From Cenococcum geophilum 1.58 (lineage: Eukaryota; Ascomycota; Dothideomycetes; Gloniales; Gloniaceae), in assembly GCA_001692895.1 (NCBI GenBank), contig KV748212.1:806001-870000 (forward strand): DNA of 64,000 nucleotides. Reading direction: 5' to 3'. Every line of letters starts with the position of its first letter. Within the stretch, counting starts at the first letter, position 1. This document shows, piece after piece, positions 9,701-20,033 of this stretch. The position numbers were made by a program, and so were the translations under genes. The notes below the pieces were generated by a model. That model was not told where the DNA came from and did not search any database. It was given only the letters and a program-made list of their open reading frames with translations.

Positions 9701-12700
9701 TAACTGCTATTAGCGAGATGTAGTTCCTTATTGCTCCACTATCTATTAATACCTCGAACTGTTAATCTTGCTATTTAACTTATAAATTTAGGTGTCGTCC
9801 TTAAATTCCTTTAAGGGTCTAAGGCTTTACTACTAGCTCCCTCTAGTCCCGTAGGCCTCTACTTTTCCTAACTATTAGCTGCTTAATCCTATTGTACTTA
9901 GCTTACTCTTTAGCTAATGCCTAGTTTGCTTTTTGTCTTTAATATGCCATAGATATATATTCTTTAGGCATTCCTACCACTGTTGTCCTTTTAAGCATTC
10001 TTCTGTAAGGAATCTTCCTGGTTAAAGTGCTAAGCTTCCTTTCTTTTGGACCTCTGCTGGATGCCATCTATATATATATTTGGCATTCCTATACTATCGC
10101 TTATCTATTATCTAGTATATCCTTATAGGGTATTTCTAATTCTTTTCTTTTAGATTCTTGTGTATCTCGTATATGTTGTCCACGTACGCAATCTATAATA
10201 ACGTGTGGTGTGCTAGGTGCTTTGGGTCAACTCGTGGCTTATCTTTATCCTTAAGTTTAAACCTCTATCGTGCTAATCTGAACGTTACGACTTTATTTAT
10301 AGGTACTAAGATACGTCTCTCGCTTTTTTAGTCCTCTAAACGCTCCTTTAGATCCTTTAACGTTATAATTAAGGCTCCCTTAATGTAAGTTATAGCCTTC
10401 TCTATAATTAGGTGGTCCTAGATAACTTTTTTATTTAACTATATATAGAAATCTTCCTACTTATCGTTGTGCCTTTGCCTATACCACTTTTAATACAGCT
10501 GCTGGAGTATATACGGCTTATCCGTAAGGAAGTATCTTCTTATTACTGCATTGTAATAGCCCTTAGTATGTCGTTCTTTAAACCTAGTTGGAATCCCTAG
10601 ATCCTCCTTATCTTCCAGTTCGGTAAGCTACTTAGCTCTTAGTATACCTGCTTTAGGCCTATTAGTAATTCTTTATACTAGCGCTCTATCCTTTATACGT
10701 CTTAATATACTAGATCTCTTATCTAGTTTCTGTTCTTGCTATGCGATAATTCTTTACCTAAACTCTTCTATAGTTTCTTTTAGTTTACGTCTTACGCTCT
10801 AATCCTTAAAGTCTTCGTACTTCTTAATCTTAGTATTAACTTTTTAATCTTTAGTCCAAACACTGTGTTCTACTAATAAGTCTTCTAGGTCTATGTGTTC
10901 GTCTCCCAGTCTAATTACTGTTTATGCCGCAGATTCTCTAATCTATAAAGAAGCTCCTTACCTCTTGCTTATAGGTGTCTTAATTCGTACCCCAAATTCC
11001 TAACCCCTTAGATTCTTTAATCCTAAGCTTACTTCTAACTTAAGCTTAGCTCTAGCCTTAGTCCAACTAGGCTTACTTAGTATTCTTATCTTATCTTAAG
11101 AGTCTTAAATCTTACTTATCTCGTCTTAAGAATCTTATGCCTATAGGAAACTTTGTTCTAAGCTTATTTATTTATTTTTAAACTAAGCTACTGCTCTGCT
11201 CCATTAGTTTTCATCTATTATAGGTCCTTAAGCTTACCTTATCTCGTCTTAAGAATCTTGGTTGTCTTTTATCTCATTATAAGAATCTTAAGCCTTTGGC
11301 CTTTTGCCTTTATTAAGTGCCGAAGTAGTTCGCTATCCTACTTCTCTTATGTCTCGCGAAGCGATAGACATTGTGTCTAGTAGGGTTTTGATCCCTACTA
11401 ATATTCCCTATTTTATAGTGAAATTATCCTCTACCTCTAGTATAACATCTCTAAGGTTTACTCGCTCCTAGTAAGCGGCCCTTATTGCCTTATCGTTACG
11501 GAATGTTTCGCCTACATTAAATTCATCGTCCTTAATGTCCGATTTGCGAACTAGTTTATTGGTTCCTCTGTATTCTATAGGTAATAGCTCCTATAGCCAA
11601 TAGCTTGCGCCGTACTTAGAGTCCTTATAAATTTGGTATACGTTATTATAACAAAACGCAAAACTTTTAATTAAACATTCTTTTGTTTCTTATAGCACAT
11701 TGTCGTCCCTTTATACGTGTATGTCGTCTACTAGTCTTATACCTTTTACTGCGTAGTGACTCTGCCCACTTCTACAGTCTCTGATATAATAACCCTATTT
11801 TCTGCAATTTATGTAAGCTCCTTCTTTAAACCATTTTTCTTATTATGGAGTCCGCCTAAACGTCTTCTGCTACTAAGATCCCTAATTCGGCCTCTGCTCC
11901 TTAGACCTTTAATTACTTAATCCTTATCCTCTAGGTTTCNACGGTTACTTACTCTATCTCTTATAGGCTTCTTTGGTACTACTTAGGTCCATTAGCTCTG
12001 CGCTATACCATAGTTTTTAACTTGGCTTTTATCGTTGCGTACTCTACGCCTTATACAACTGTGGAACTCTGTCCTAACCTCTCTTAGCCTATTCCCTTTA
12101 GTAAATCCAATTATTAATCTTAATCGCTTAATCTATTAGTTCCCTTAGGGTATCCGCATCTTCTATTAGGATGATTACGTCCTAGACTTTAGCCTTAAGT
12201 CCCTATTTATACTGTGCTATAAGCGCCCTATTATTCCACTTAACTTATATTGCTAACGTTTAGAACTACGTTATATACTTAATTGCTAAGGTTCGTTGTA
12301 TAATGTCTTAGAGTTTTCTTTCCGCCATAGTTACTGCCTTTAGGTCTCTAAATATTTATATAAGTCGCTCTACAAATCCGTTCCAGCTTAAGAATATAAA
12401 CCGTACCTCTTAGTTCGTAGTCATTATTCCATTTACCTAGATTTCTATAAGGTAAGGCTCAAACCATTTAAGTGCTCTTCCTATTAAGAACAATCCTGCG
12501 TATGCTATTTGATCTATAGGTGTTACCAGCTTAGCTCCCTCTTATGCTACCTTAAAGTGCATTTACGTAAGGAATCCTTTAAGCTTCGATCTCTCTCCTA
12601 AGTATCTTTTAATTGATAGTAACTTAACCTTTACTACGCCTATTCCGTTAATCCTATTTTCTAACGTTGCATTATTTTCTGTTAACTGGTTAACTATCTC

Positions 12701-12864
12701 TTGTAGCTGTCCGACCGTTATAGGTTGCTGTGAGTTAGTGTCTACTATACTGGTGTCGTTACCTAACCTTAATGTAGTTGCTACCGTCGATGGCGTTATA
12801 GTGGCTGCTTTTGGTGGCATGTTGTTCAACTTCTTATATTAATACTGTAATTAGGTAGTGATTA
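9701..12864 (-). pseudogene. G0 gag and protease region
   Basis: The minus strand begins a gag-like frame at 12829 with a short Thr/Ser-rich start and a heptad-type stretch (QLQEIVNQLTENNATLENRI) that suggests a coiled coil. A capsid region follows to about 12000, a CCHC knuckle lies near 11765-11815, and a protease with DSGA near 9725-9765. The long span between knuckle and protease (11700-9800) is low in recognisable domains and may include a spacer. It is a fossil with many breaks. Confidence 0.6.
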
Positions 12865-13290
12865 TATAACGGAACCTTGTAGCAAGAACTACGGTGGGCT
12901 CATTATTGGGCTAGGTGTATAGGAAATGCAAGTATAAAAGTCAACAATGTAATAATAACTGGTAGAGTGGTTGCCTAATAGATTAACTCCAATTATATTC
13001 TAAGAATTATTATAAGGAAGGAACTATCTAGGTAGGGACTGAGGGTCCTTAAATACACAACCGTACTCCTATGAAATCCTTCTTATACGTAATATACGTG
13101 TGCTCTATCTACTCTATCGCAGATTACCTAGATTACACAGATTATATAGATCACCTCACGTGACCTTAGTTACTATTCCTCATTATATAGTTCTATCGGC
13201 TCCATTCTGGACCGTGCCTGTATTAACTAACTAGCTTCTTCCGACTCTTCTCTAAGTAGTTATAACATTGTACTTAAAGCGTCCGTAATA
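12865..13290 (-). repeat. G0 5' LTR
   Basis: It starts TATAACGG and ends CCGTAATA, the RIP-altered form of the TGTAACGG...GTAACA ends seen in its partner at 3150-3575. TGGAC follows at 13291-13295. Confidence 0.85.
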
Positions 13291-13295
13291 TGGAC

Positions 13296-13835
13296 CCTCT
13301 TACGTAACTAAGGTATATAGGTTAAAAGGAATAAATAAGTCACTATTATATAGTCCTTATATAATATAATATATAAGAAGGACCAAACGGAATAGACTAA
13401 AGAGGAAATCTTAAACTAGTTCTAAGAAACTAAGGAACTCTTTACTTCTTCTAAACTTAATATAATTACTAGTCTTATACCTAACCCACTTAACTAAATT
13501 TGTCCTATAAACCTAAGCAGTTTCGGAATTAATCTTATGGGCTAAAATATACCTAGTACTTAAGTTACGGACCGCAATACCCCTATAACCCAAATTACGG
13601 ACCACAATACCCCTGTAAACCAAATTACGGACAAAATTACCCCTATTATTTAAGTTATAGATCTACAAGCTATATATTCGCAAGCTATATATCTACAAGC
13701 CACAGATCTATAAGTTAAAGATCCGTAACCTACCTAACTAAAGACCTACGGCAAGGAGCTAGCTAACTTAGCTAAGCTCTATACTAACGAATCTAAGTAT
13801 AGCGGCGAAAATAATAACTTTAACTTTAAACTAAC
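13296..13835 (+). mobile_element. C1 copia, gag segment 2 (between G0 and G1)
   Basis: This continues the C1 capsid reading from 3149. It holds three imperfect tandem units of about 30 bases built on ATTACGGACCACAATACCCC (13550-13640), which translate to repeated ITDxNTP words. It then enters a conserved capsid motif (ELANLAKLYTNESKYSG) running into NNFNFKL at the G1 junction. It is a fossil. CTAAC at 13831-13835 is the left copy of the G1 target duplication. Confidence 0.7.
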
Positions 13836-14045
13836 TATAATGGCGCTATCGCACGTTACCTGCCAAATTCTGCCATATTCTACCGACTTGTAATTGGCCC
13901 GCCCAAAGCTAGCGCCTTAGCGGCTTACCCTATATATTTGTTTATATCGGTCCTAGCAACCCCTTTTCCTTCTCTTTAGCTTAGTATCTTTATAAGATAG
14001 CATTCTACAAGCTTCGGTTTAGAAGCATTTATACAAGCTGTTATA
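13836..14045 (+). repeat. G1 5' LTR
   Basis: It begins TATAATGG and ends CTGTTATA, the RIP-altered equivalents of TGTAATAG...CCGTTACA in the 3' copy. It contains the word CTGCCAAATTCTGCCATATT near 13861, which recurs at 19511 and in the 3' region of C1. Confidence 0.88.
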
Positions 14046-15470
14046 TTATACTAAGCTCTCCCTATATTGCCTAGGAAGGCCTTAATAATATCCCACCCCA
14101 AAAGAAAAGAAACTTCGTCTACAACAACGCGTTAACGCGCTATACTTAAACACTAAAACAACTCTATATTACCTGGGAAGGCCTAAATAATATCCCACCT
14201 TATAAGCTAGATAGGACTGGACCTGCACCCCTAGAATTAAAACTAAAGCATACGATACTAACGAACCCTAGAAAGCTAATAATAGCACCCAAAGCAAGCT
14301 TATCTAAGAGAGCTACCTCTACCTAAGAGGAACCTAAGATCCAATTGGGATTAGAAATTAAAGACAATAATAATATTATAGACGTACACGAGCAGATTCG
14401 CGCCCTTACAGCCAGCCAGGAAGCCGATTATCTTAAGGTAAGGAATATATAAGAGACCCTACAAGAGATCCTAGAAAGCCTCGCGGCCCTATAAAATAGC
14501 CTAGCTTCCCCTTCTTAAAGCCCTAGCCGATATACTTACTCTACTAAATATAATACACCAGGGAGTACGGATATAATAACAAAGCAAGCAAAGTCCGTTA
14601 AGCTCCCTAACCCCCAACCACTGTCTAATAGAATAGACCCTACCTTTAAGAATTAGAAAATTTAAGTATAAGGAAAACTCCGCGTTAACTATAACCATTT
14701 CCTTTCCAAGGAAGCTAAAATGCTCTACCTTTTTGGTTGAACCACTGGGACGCCTAACGGCACCTTTAAGCCAAGTTTGAGGACAATTCCCCTGTCTAAT
14801 TTATATCTGTTAATAAGATAATACGGCACCTAGCGGCTATTTACGTTAACCTAAATAAAGTACGGGACGCCTAATACAACTATAATCGCCTAATAATAAA
14901 ACCGAACTAACCCTTTACCAAATTCTAGACTTAATTCCTACACCTTATAGGAGAAGGCTAGGTTCCCCTTAAGAACTACCGATTAGACTTATACGATAAG
15001 CTAATAATTCAGCTATAAAAGAAGATTACTGTAACCTTAAACGACCTTCTAATATATAACAGACTCGCAACTTGTTACCTATTACTAGATTTAGAACTAA
15101 AGCAAATTAACGCCCGCCTTAATTAGTAGAAGCGACCCCAGAACGATTAAAACTCATTAGCTGTACCTATAGGAGCTAGAGTAGGAAGACAAGCCACGAC
15201 CGCCCTTATACCAAAAACGGTCATATCTACGCACCGGCGGGCCTCGCCCAACTAGCTATATACTACACCCCCAACTAGTATTCATCGTAATACCCTAATC
15301 AACCCTGCCTTGGCTACTTGCTACAACTATAATAAGGAGGGTTACTTTGCCTTATCTTGCCCAAAGATAAAGGATATAGGCGATATTAAGGAAATAAAGG
15401 AAGGAGAAACGTCTAACAAGTTAGGAAAAGAAGAGCCCTAGGGAAAGACTCCCCCCTAGGGTACCCTATT
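14046..15470 (+). pseudogene. G1 gag region with CCHC knuckle
   Basis: After a leader with two similar words (CTATATTGCCTAGGAAGGCC near 14072 and CTATATTACCTGGGAAGGCC near 14162), a gag reading runs from about 14200. Capsid-like helices lie around 14650-15100 and one CCHC knuckle near 15312-15355. It is the structural protein of the particle in a working gypsy. Here it is a fossil with many breaks. Confidence 0.65.
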
Positions 15471-17830
15471 AATCTTAAAAAGATTAATCTTAGTTAGTTA
15501 ATAGGTGGAAAGCATTTTACCGTTCTATATATAGTATCTTAAAATGGATATAGAGTAAATACAACTGCCCTTATTAACACTGGAGCAAATAGCTTTGCCT
15601 TTATAAATACTGCCTATATAAATAATATTGCTAAATTTCTAAATACAGAAGCCATCCGACTAGAGAAGCCTATTTAGGTAAAAGGCTATAACGGCCAAGC
15701 CGGTCGGCCGGTTACCCACATTTTAAAGTTGTATATTACCCTTAACGGACGACGCTAATATAGTATCCCTTTTTGTATCCTAGACCTAGGGTCCTACGAT
15801 ATAATCCTTAGACAAAAATAGATATCCTATTTTAATATTTAACTAAACGTGCAATAAAGACAGTTTATCTAGCCGGAGGATAGACCGAAGTTGCCCTCTT
15901 TTGTTAGGGAAATCCGAACCGACCGTAAGACACTAGCCGTAAGGGCTGACCCTACCTACTAGTAGGATGTCCGGGCCCGTGACCTAGCCTTTACTTAAGA
16001 AGATGCCCGCTATGAAGCTGGAAAGAACTTTATACTAATAAAGATACTCTCCCAAAGCGCTATATTTAAAGAAGACTCTATATATAGAAGCGGGATAGAT
16101 AGTAATATAGACAACGTCCGAATTACGCAGATTTAACTAGTATAGAAAAGAACGCATTAATAGGATATAAGGGATAGCCTCTAAAAGATACAATAGGAGC
16201 TAAAAGGAGTAATAATAACGCTAATACCCCGGAAGTACACAAAGTTACATACGCCCCTATTATTATATAACCCCCCCACTATAGATATTACCGTAATTAG
16301 CGCGGTAGCGTTCTACTTTAATATATACCAGAAGGATAATAAGGTCTTTATAACGAGCCTATATAAGATTAACCAAATTATTAATAATAGGGAGGAAGAG
16401 CTAGCTAAGGAGACTGACGAGGAACTAGTTAAACACCTTTTTCCTACTATTTATACAAATTACAAGGATACATTCTTAAAGGCGGCTTTAGATAAGTTAC
16501 CCCCTTACCAGATATACAATTATAAGATTTAATTAGAAGCCAATAACTCGCTAGGTTATAGCCCCCTTTACTAATAATTAATAGATAAGCTAAAAGTAAC
16601 AAAGTAGTATTTAATTAATAACCTAGATAAAGGGTTCATTAAGCTAAGTTAAGCCCCTTTTACTTCTCCTATACTATTTATAAAAAAGCCTAATAGAGGC
16701 CTTTACTTTTATATTAACTATCAAAAGCTAAACACTATTACTTAAAAGGATTAATATCCTATTCCTTTAATTAATAAGACCCTTACACGTCTAAGCTAGG
16801 CAAAGATCTTTACCAAACTTAATATCCGCTAGGCTTTCTACCAAATTAGGATAAACCCCGCATCTAAAGATTTAATAACGTTCTGTACCTATTATAGTTC
16901 CTATAAATATAAAGTTCTTCCTTTTAGACTAATAAACAAACCGGCTATATACTAAAGGTATATAAATGACGTTCTTTTTAATTACCTTAACGAGTTCTGC
17001 ACGGTATACCTAGACAACATTCTTATATACTTAGATAACGAACTTAAGCATTAAGTTCATATTAAGAAGGTCCTAGAGAGACTACAAAACACAGGCTTAT
17101 AAGTTAATATTAAGAAATGCGAGTTTAGGGTAAAGCGTACAAAATACCTTAGGTTTATCGTAACTATAGAAGGAATTAAGGTTAACCCTAAGAAGGTAGA
17201 GGTAATCCGTAACTAGAAGCCCCCCTATATAGTAAAAGGAATCCAATCCTTCCTTGGTTTTTATAACTTCTACCGCTAGTTTATCCGCGACTACGGAATT
17301 ATGGCAAAACCTCTTATATAACTAATTAGGAAGGATACGCTCTTTATCTTTAATAATAGCTATATAGAGGCCTTCGAAGAGATAAAGGATCGGCTTATCT
17401 CTTCCCTAATCCTTTATTACTATAACCCGGACCTTAAATTAATATTAGAAACGGACGCCTCTAATAGGGTCGTAGCGGGAATCCTATTATAGTTACATCT
17501 AGACGGCGAATAGTACCCTATTACTTTCTTCTTAAAAATAATAGACCTAGCTAAGTATAACTATAAAGTACATAATAAAGAAATGCTAGCTATTATTTAA
17601 TTACTCTCCTAATAGCGCGCAGAGCTTAAAGGTATAAACTTTTAGATTAGGATATATACAGATTATAAAGCCCTAGAGTACTTTATAACTATAAAGCAGC
17701 TTACTAAACAATAAGCCTAGTGGGCTAAAATACTCTCCTAGTTCTTCTTTACGATTATATATCGTTCTGGCAAGTAAAACTCTAAGGCTAATACCCTAAC
17801 CTAAAGAGAATAAGATATAGGACCCTAGGA
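15471..17830 (+). pseudogene. G1 protease, reverse transcriptase and RNase H region
   Basis: A protease motif (TGANSFAF) lies near 15570-15600. Reverse transcriptase is well recognisable from about 16550: FTKLNIRQAFYQIRI near 16810, the YLDN position near 17010, then NIKKCEFRVKRTKYL near 17110-17160 and SFLGFYNFYR near 17250. RNase H starts with ETDAS near 17450 and includes YTDYKALEYF near 17655. The order is the Ty3/gypsy order. It is a fossil with many breaks. Confidence 0.8.
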
Positions 17831-19440
17831 TAAGCTAAAGACCTAATATTAGACGCGCGCCCTCCTCTATTTAGAATAGCTCAACCTATAAATCCTTAAG
17901 GAGCTAGACTCCTAGCAAAACAAGCTAGCACTAATAGAGGAGTCCTTAGATAAGCTAATAGGGCTAATTAACCGCCTCCTAACGGCAAACCGCACGGTTA
18001 ACGCCCTAAGGGCCCTCTGCGAACAAGCCGTAAAGAAAAACCCCAATTTTAAGATAGAGGAAGGATTACTCCTATACCAAGAGCGGCTTATAGTCCCTAA
18101 CATTAACAATCTACGGACTAAACTAATCCGCGAAGCTTATTACTAAATCTTTACGGCATACCCTAGCAAGAACAAGACCCGTAAAATCATTAACTACCAC
18201 TACTACTAGCTAAAAATAGTTACAAATATTAATTAATATATACGGAACTACAAAGACTACTAGAGAGCTATAATCCCACGGGATAAGACCCTAGGACTAC
18301 TTAAGCCACTCCTAATACTAGAGCGCCCTTAGCAGTATATCTTTATAGACTTTTATAAACTACCTAGGGACCGTAACAGATACGATATAGTTATAGTTAT
18401 AGTTAACCACTTTAGTAAACGCCTATTCTTAATTCCCTATTATAAGAACATTAATACCAAAGAGGCAGCCCAGCTATATATCTATTACGTCTACCAAATC
18501 TACAGACCACTAGATACTATTATATCTAATTATAGGCCATAGTTTATATCGGCCTTCTAGAATAAGTTTACCTAAATCCTAGGCATTAAGCTAAAGCTTT
18601 CTACGGCTTATTACCCCTAGATAGACGGCCAGACGGAGATTATAAATTAGTACCTAGACTAAAGGCTTAGGCCCTTTATTAACTATTTCCAGGACAACTA
18701 GTCTAAACTACTACCCTTAATAAACTACGCGCAAGTAACCCTACCCTATAACTCTACAGGGTTTACCCCAATTTAGCTAGAAATAGGATACTTACCCCAC
18801 ATAAGCTTTAACTGGAAAAGGCTAGAAAAACCCCAGACTATATAAGAGAAGCTATCCTATATTAAGGCCTAACAGTACACTAAATAATTAGAGGAAGCCT
18901 AGATAGTAGCCCACAAGAACCTAAAAAAAGCTTAGAGGTTAATAAAACAGTAGGCAAATAAACACCATTAAGAGCCTGAATTTACCCCTAGTAATATAGT
19001 TTAGGTTATAATAAGGAATTAGAAAACCAAATAACCCAGCTATAAGCTGGACTACTAGATAGCAGGACCATATAAGGTTCTTAAAAAGATAGGCAACTTA
19101 TACAAGATAAAGCTCCCAGATTTAATTAGGGTTTACCCTATCTTCTTACTAGATAAGTTACGAAAAGCTGCAAATAACCTATTACCTAAACAAAAGAATA
19201 AGCCCCCCTTACTAGTTTAAGTAAACAGTAATAATTAATAGGAGGTTAATAAAATACTAGCCTATAAGTTAGTACGGGGAACGCTAAAATACTATATTAA
19301 ATAGAAGGGCTATAATCCTAACCCAACCTAGTACCTTGCGTGGAACTTTATAGGCTATCCCTAAAAGCTTAAAGAGTTTTATAACTAATACCCTAATACG
19401 CCTAGACCCCTAAAGTACCTAGACGAATAGATAGAATGCT
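17831..19440 (+). pseudogene. G1 integrase and chromodomain
   Basis: The catalytic core of integrase runs from about 18320 (FIDFYKLP) past 18590-18650 (STAYYP, DGQTEIIN). The C-terminal part ends in a chromodomain at 19240-19440 (LKYYIK, GYNPNPT, KLKEFYN). In chromoviruses this tail binds methylated histone H3 and biases insertion toward heterochromatin, which suits a stack of nested insertions like this one. It is a fossil with many breaks. Confidence 0.78.
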
Positions 19441-19818
19441 AATATAATAAAGACGATAAGTTACCGGAAGAACATAGGGATAAAAACGCCCTAAAGCCCT
19501 AATACAGCTGCCTGCCAAATTCTGCCATATTCGGCCGTTTTCTGCAAGTACTGTAAAATTTTAGATGTTAAGGAACTTTAACCGGCGGTTAAAGTTATCT
19601 AATTAGTCAGATCTATGCTAAGACTTTTAGCGGCTACTCTTTCTAGCCTAGTGCTTCTACTTAGCCCATAATCGCCTTTTATACTTAGAACGATCGAAAC
19701 TTATATTCTTTTTTTTTGTCTCCTTATCTTATATTTTATAATCCTACGTTTATAAGCCTAGTGCTACCCTATTTCTAACTAAGCCTAAGGGCAGGCTTTC
19801 TTTTAAAGAGTGGGGTAA
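19441..19818 (+). promoter_or_regulatory. G1 3' noncoding region with a palindromic block
   Basis: No gene is present. The stretch repeats the LTR word CTGCCAAATTCTGCCATATT at 19511. It then carries a 42-bp block at 19571-19612 centred on AACTTTAACCGGCGGTTAAA, which is almost a perfect palindrome. The same block stands in the equivalent 3' region of G2 (23301-23342, other strand). The region ends in the polypurine tract at 19805-19818. Confidence 0.7.
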
Positions 19819-20028
19819 TGTAATAGCGCTATCGCACGTTACCTGCCAAATTCTGCCAAATTCTGCCGACCTATAATTGGCCCGCCTAAAGCTAGCGCCT
19901 TGGCGGCTCACCCTATATATTTATTTACATCGGTCCTAGCGACCCCTTTTCCTTCTCTTTAGCTTAGTATCTTTGTAAGATAGCATTCTACAAGCTTTAG
20001 TTTAAAAGCATTTATACAAGCCGTTACA
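19819..20028 (+). repeat. G1 3' LTR
   Basis: It begins TGTAATAG and ends CCGTTACA, with standard TG...CA ends. CTAAC follows at 20029-20033. It shows fewer RIP-type changes than the 5' copy. Confidence 0.9.
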
Positions 20029-20033
20029 CTAAC

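Larger units (their letters stand above)
3150..13290 (-). mobile_element. G0: gypsy chromovirus, with a LINE inside
   Basis: Two 426-bp LTRs (3150-3575 and 12865-13290) are flanked by the same five bases, TGGAC, at 3145-3149 and 13291-13295. From right to left the minus strand carries gag, a CCHC knuckle near 11765-11815, a protease motif reading DSGA near 9725-9765, reverse transcriptase with YLDD near 8770-8795, RNase H, integrase and a chromodomain-like tail near 4350-4450. A polypurine tract (complement of 3576-3594) precedes the left LTR. Removing the LINE at 5617-7767 leaves about 8 kb. It is complete in layout but broken by a great many changes, mostly of RIP type, so LTR divergence cannot be used as a clock. 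Confidence 0.85.
13836..20028 (+). mobile_element. G1: gypsy chromovirus, 6.2 kb
   Basis: The 210-bp LTRs at 13836-14045 and 19819-20028 are bounded by CTAAC at 13831-13835 and 20029-20033. In plus-strand order I see gag (about 14200-15300), a CCHC knuckle starting CYNYNKEGYF near 15312, protease near 15565-15600, reverse transcriptase with YLDN/D near 17000, RNase H to about 17830, integrase (18100-18900), a chromodomain (19240-19440), a 3' noncoding stretch and a polypurine tract, AAAGAGTGGGGTAA at 19805-19818. It is whole in length and layout but broken throughout. The two LTRs differ at roughly 18 sites, all but one transitions, so RIP rather than age explains most divergence. Confidence 0.9.
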
